Source of the DNA: Tieghemiomyces parasiticus
Lineage: Eukaryota; Kickxellomycota; Dimargaritomycetes; Dimargaritales; Dimargaritaceae
Length of the DNA stretch: 39,667 nt
Direction: 5' to 3'
Assembly: GCA_027575765.1 (NCBI GenBank)
Contig: JANBPT010000380.1
Location: 1-39,667, forward strand
Shown: one piece after another, positions 39,623-39,667 of the stretch
How the letters are laid out: each line of letters starts with the position of its first letter
Position numbering within the stretch: position 1 is the stretch's first letter
Made by a program: the position numbers and the translations under genes
Notes under the pieces: model-generated
The model's input: only the letters and a program-made list of their open reading frames with translations
Databases searched by the model: none
Told to the model about the DNA's origin: nothing

Positions 39623-39667
39623 AAGGTATGGGTAGGCTCCTTATCTGAGTTATTGAAGACCCAGCAA

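Noticed and set aside
1..39667. Search for CRISPR arrays, transposons with terminal repeats, a biosynthetic gene cluster or viral genes
   Set aside because: No spaced direct repeats, no transposase, reverse transcriptase or integrase motifs, no PKS/NRPS or viral signatures were seen by eye.

Overview
The window looks like nuclear DNA of a filamentous, early-diverging fungus. The evidence is eukaryotic: spliceosomal introns with GTAAGT or GTAGGT donors and CAG/TAG acceptors, TATA boxes, monocistronic genes on both strands with 0.2-4 kb between them, and fungal versions of Tom22, Vps15, Sad1/USP39, Ptm1 and Red1/ZFC3H1. Coding DNA is GC-rich with C/G-ending codons. A zoopagomycete/Kickxellomycotina-type genome (for example Dimargaritales) is my best guess, but this is inference and no marker gene settles it.

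Layout, left to right. 1-2.1 kb: gene-free DNA, an orphan exon-like ORF and a five-exon PDRG1/prefoldin-like gene (-). 2.6-5.1 kb: two tandem genes (+) for secreted Gly/Tyr-rich repeat proteins with dibasic sites, a cationic C-terminal block and matching core promoters. 5.4-7.0 kb: USP39/Sad1 splicing factor (-). 7.5-8.4 kb: mitochondrial ribosomal protein uL24m (+). 8.6-13.6 kb: Vps15/PIK3R4 (-). 15.7-21.5 kb: very large Red1/ZFC3H1-type zinc-finger protein (-). 22.4-23.1 kb: small single-pass membrane protein (+). 23.6-24.1 kb: Tom22 (+). 24.4-25.0 kb: TMEM128-like four-pass protein (-). 25.0-29.1 kb: about 4 kb without a recognisable protein, whose right part is probably the promoter and spliced 5' leader of S-adenosylmethionine synthetase (29.1-30.3 kb, +). 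30.9-33.2 kb: Ptm1/TMEM87-like seven-TM protein (-). 35.7-37.0 kb: intronless secreted PL38/alginate-lyase-family enzyme (+). 37.4-38.6 kb: four-exon POP5, RNase P/MRP subunit (-). Right edge: possible first exon of a gene that runs out of the window (+).

Most genes are unrelated housekeeping functions (RNA processing, mitochondrial biogenesis, PI3P signalling, methyl-donor synthesis, membrane traffic) and do not form a cluster. The accessory elements are the tandem Gly-rich secreted pair and the PL38 lyase, both plausible extracellular or wall-directed functions. Several predicted proteins extend beyond the longest open reading frame because a donor site lies near the apparent stop. I rebuilt those exons by hand (USP39, Red1, POP5, PDRG1, TMEM128, the single-pass protein); phases close exactly in each case, but no transcript evidence was available.
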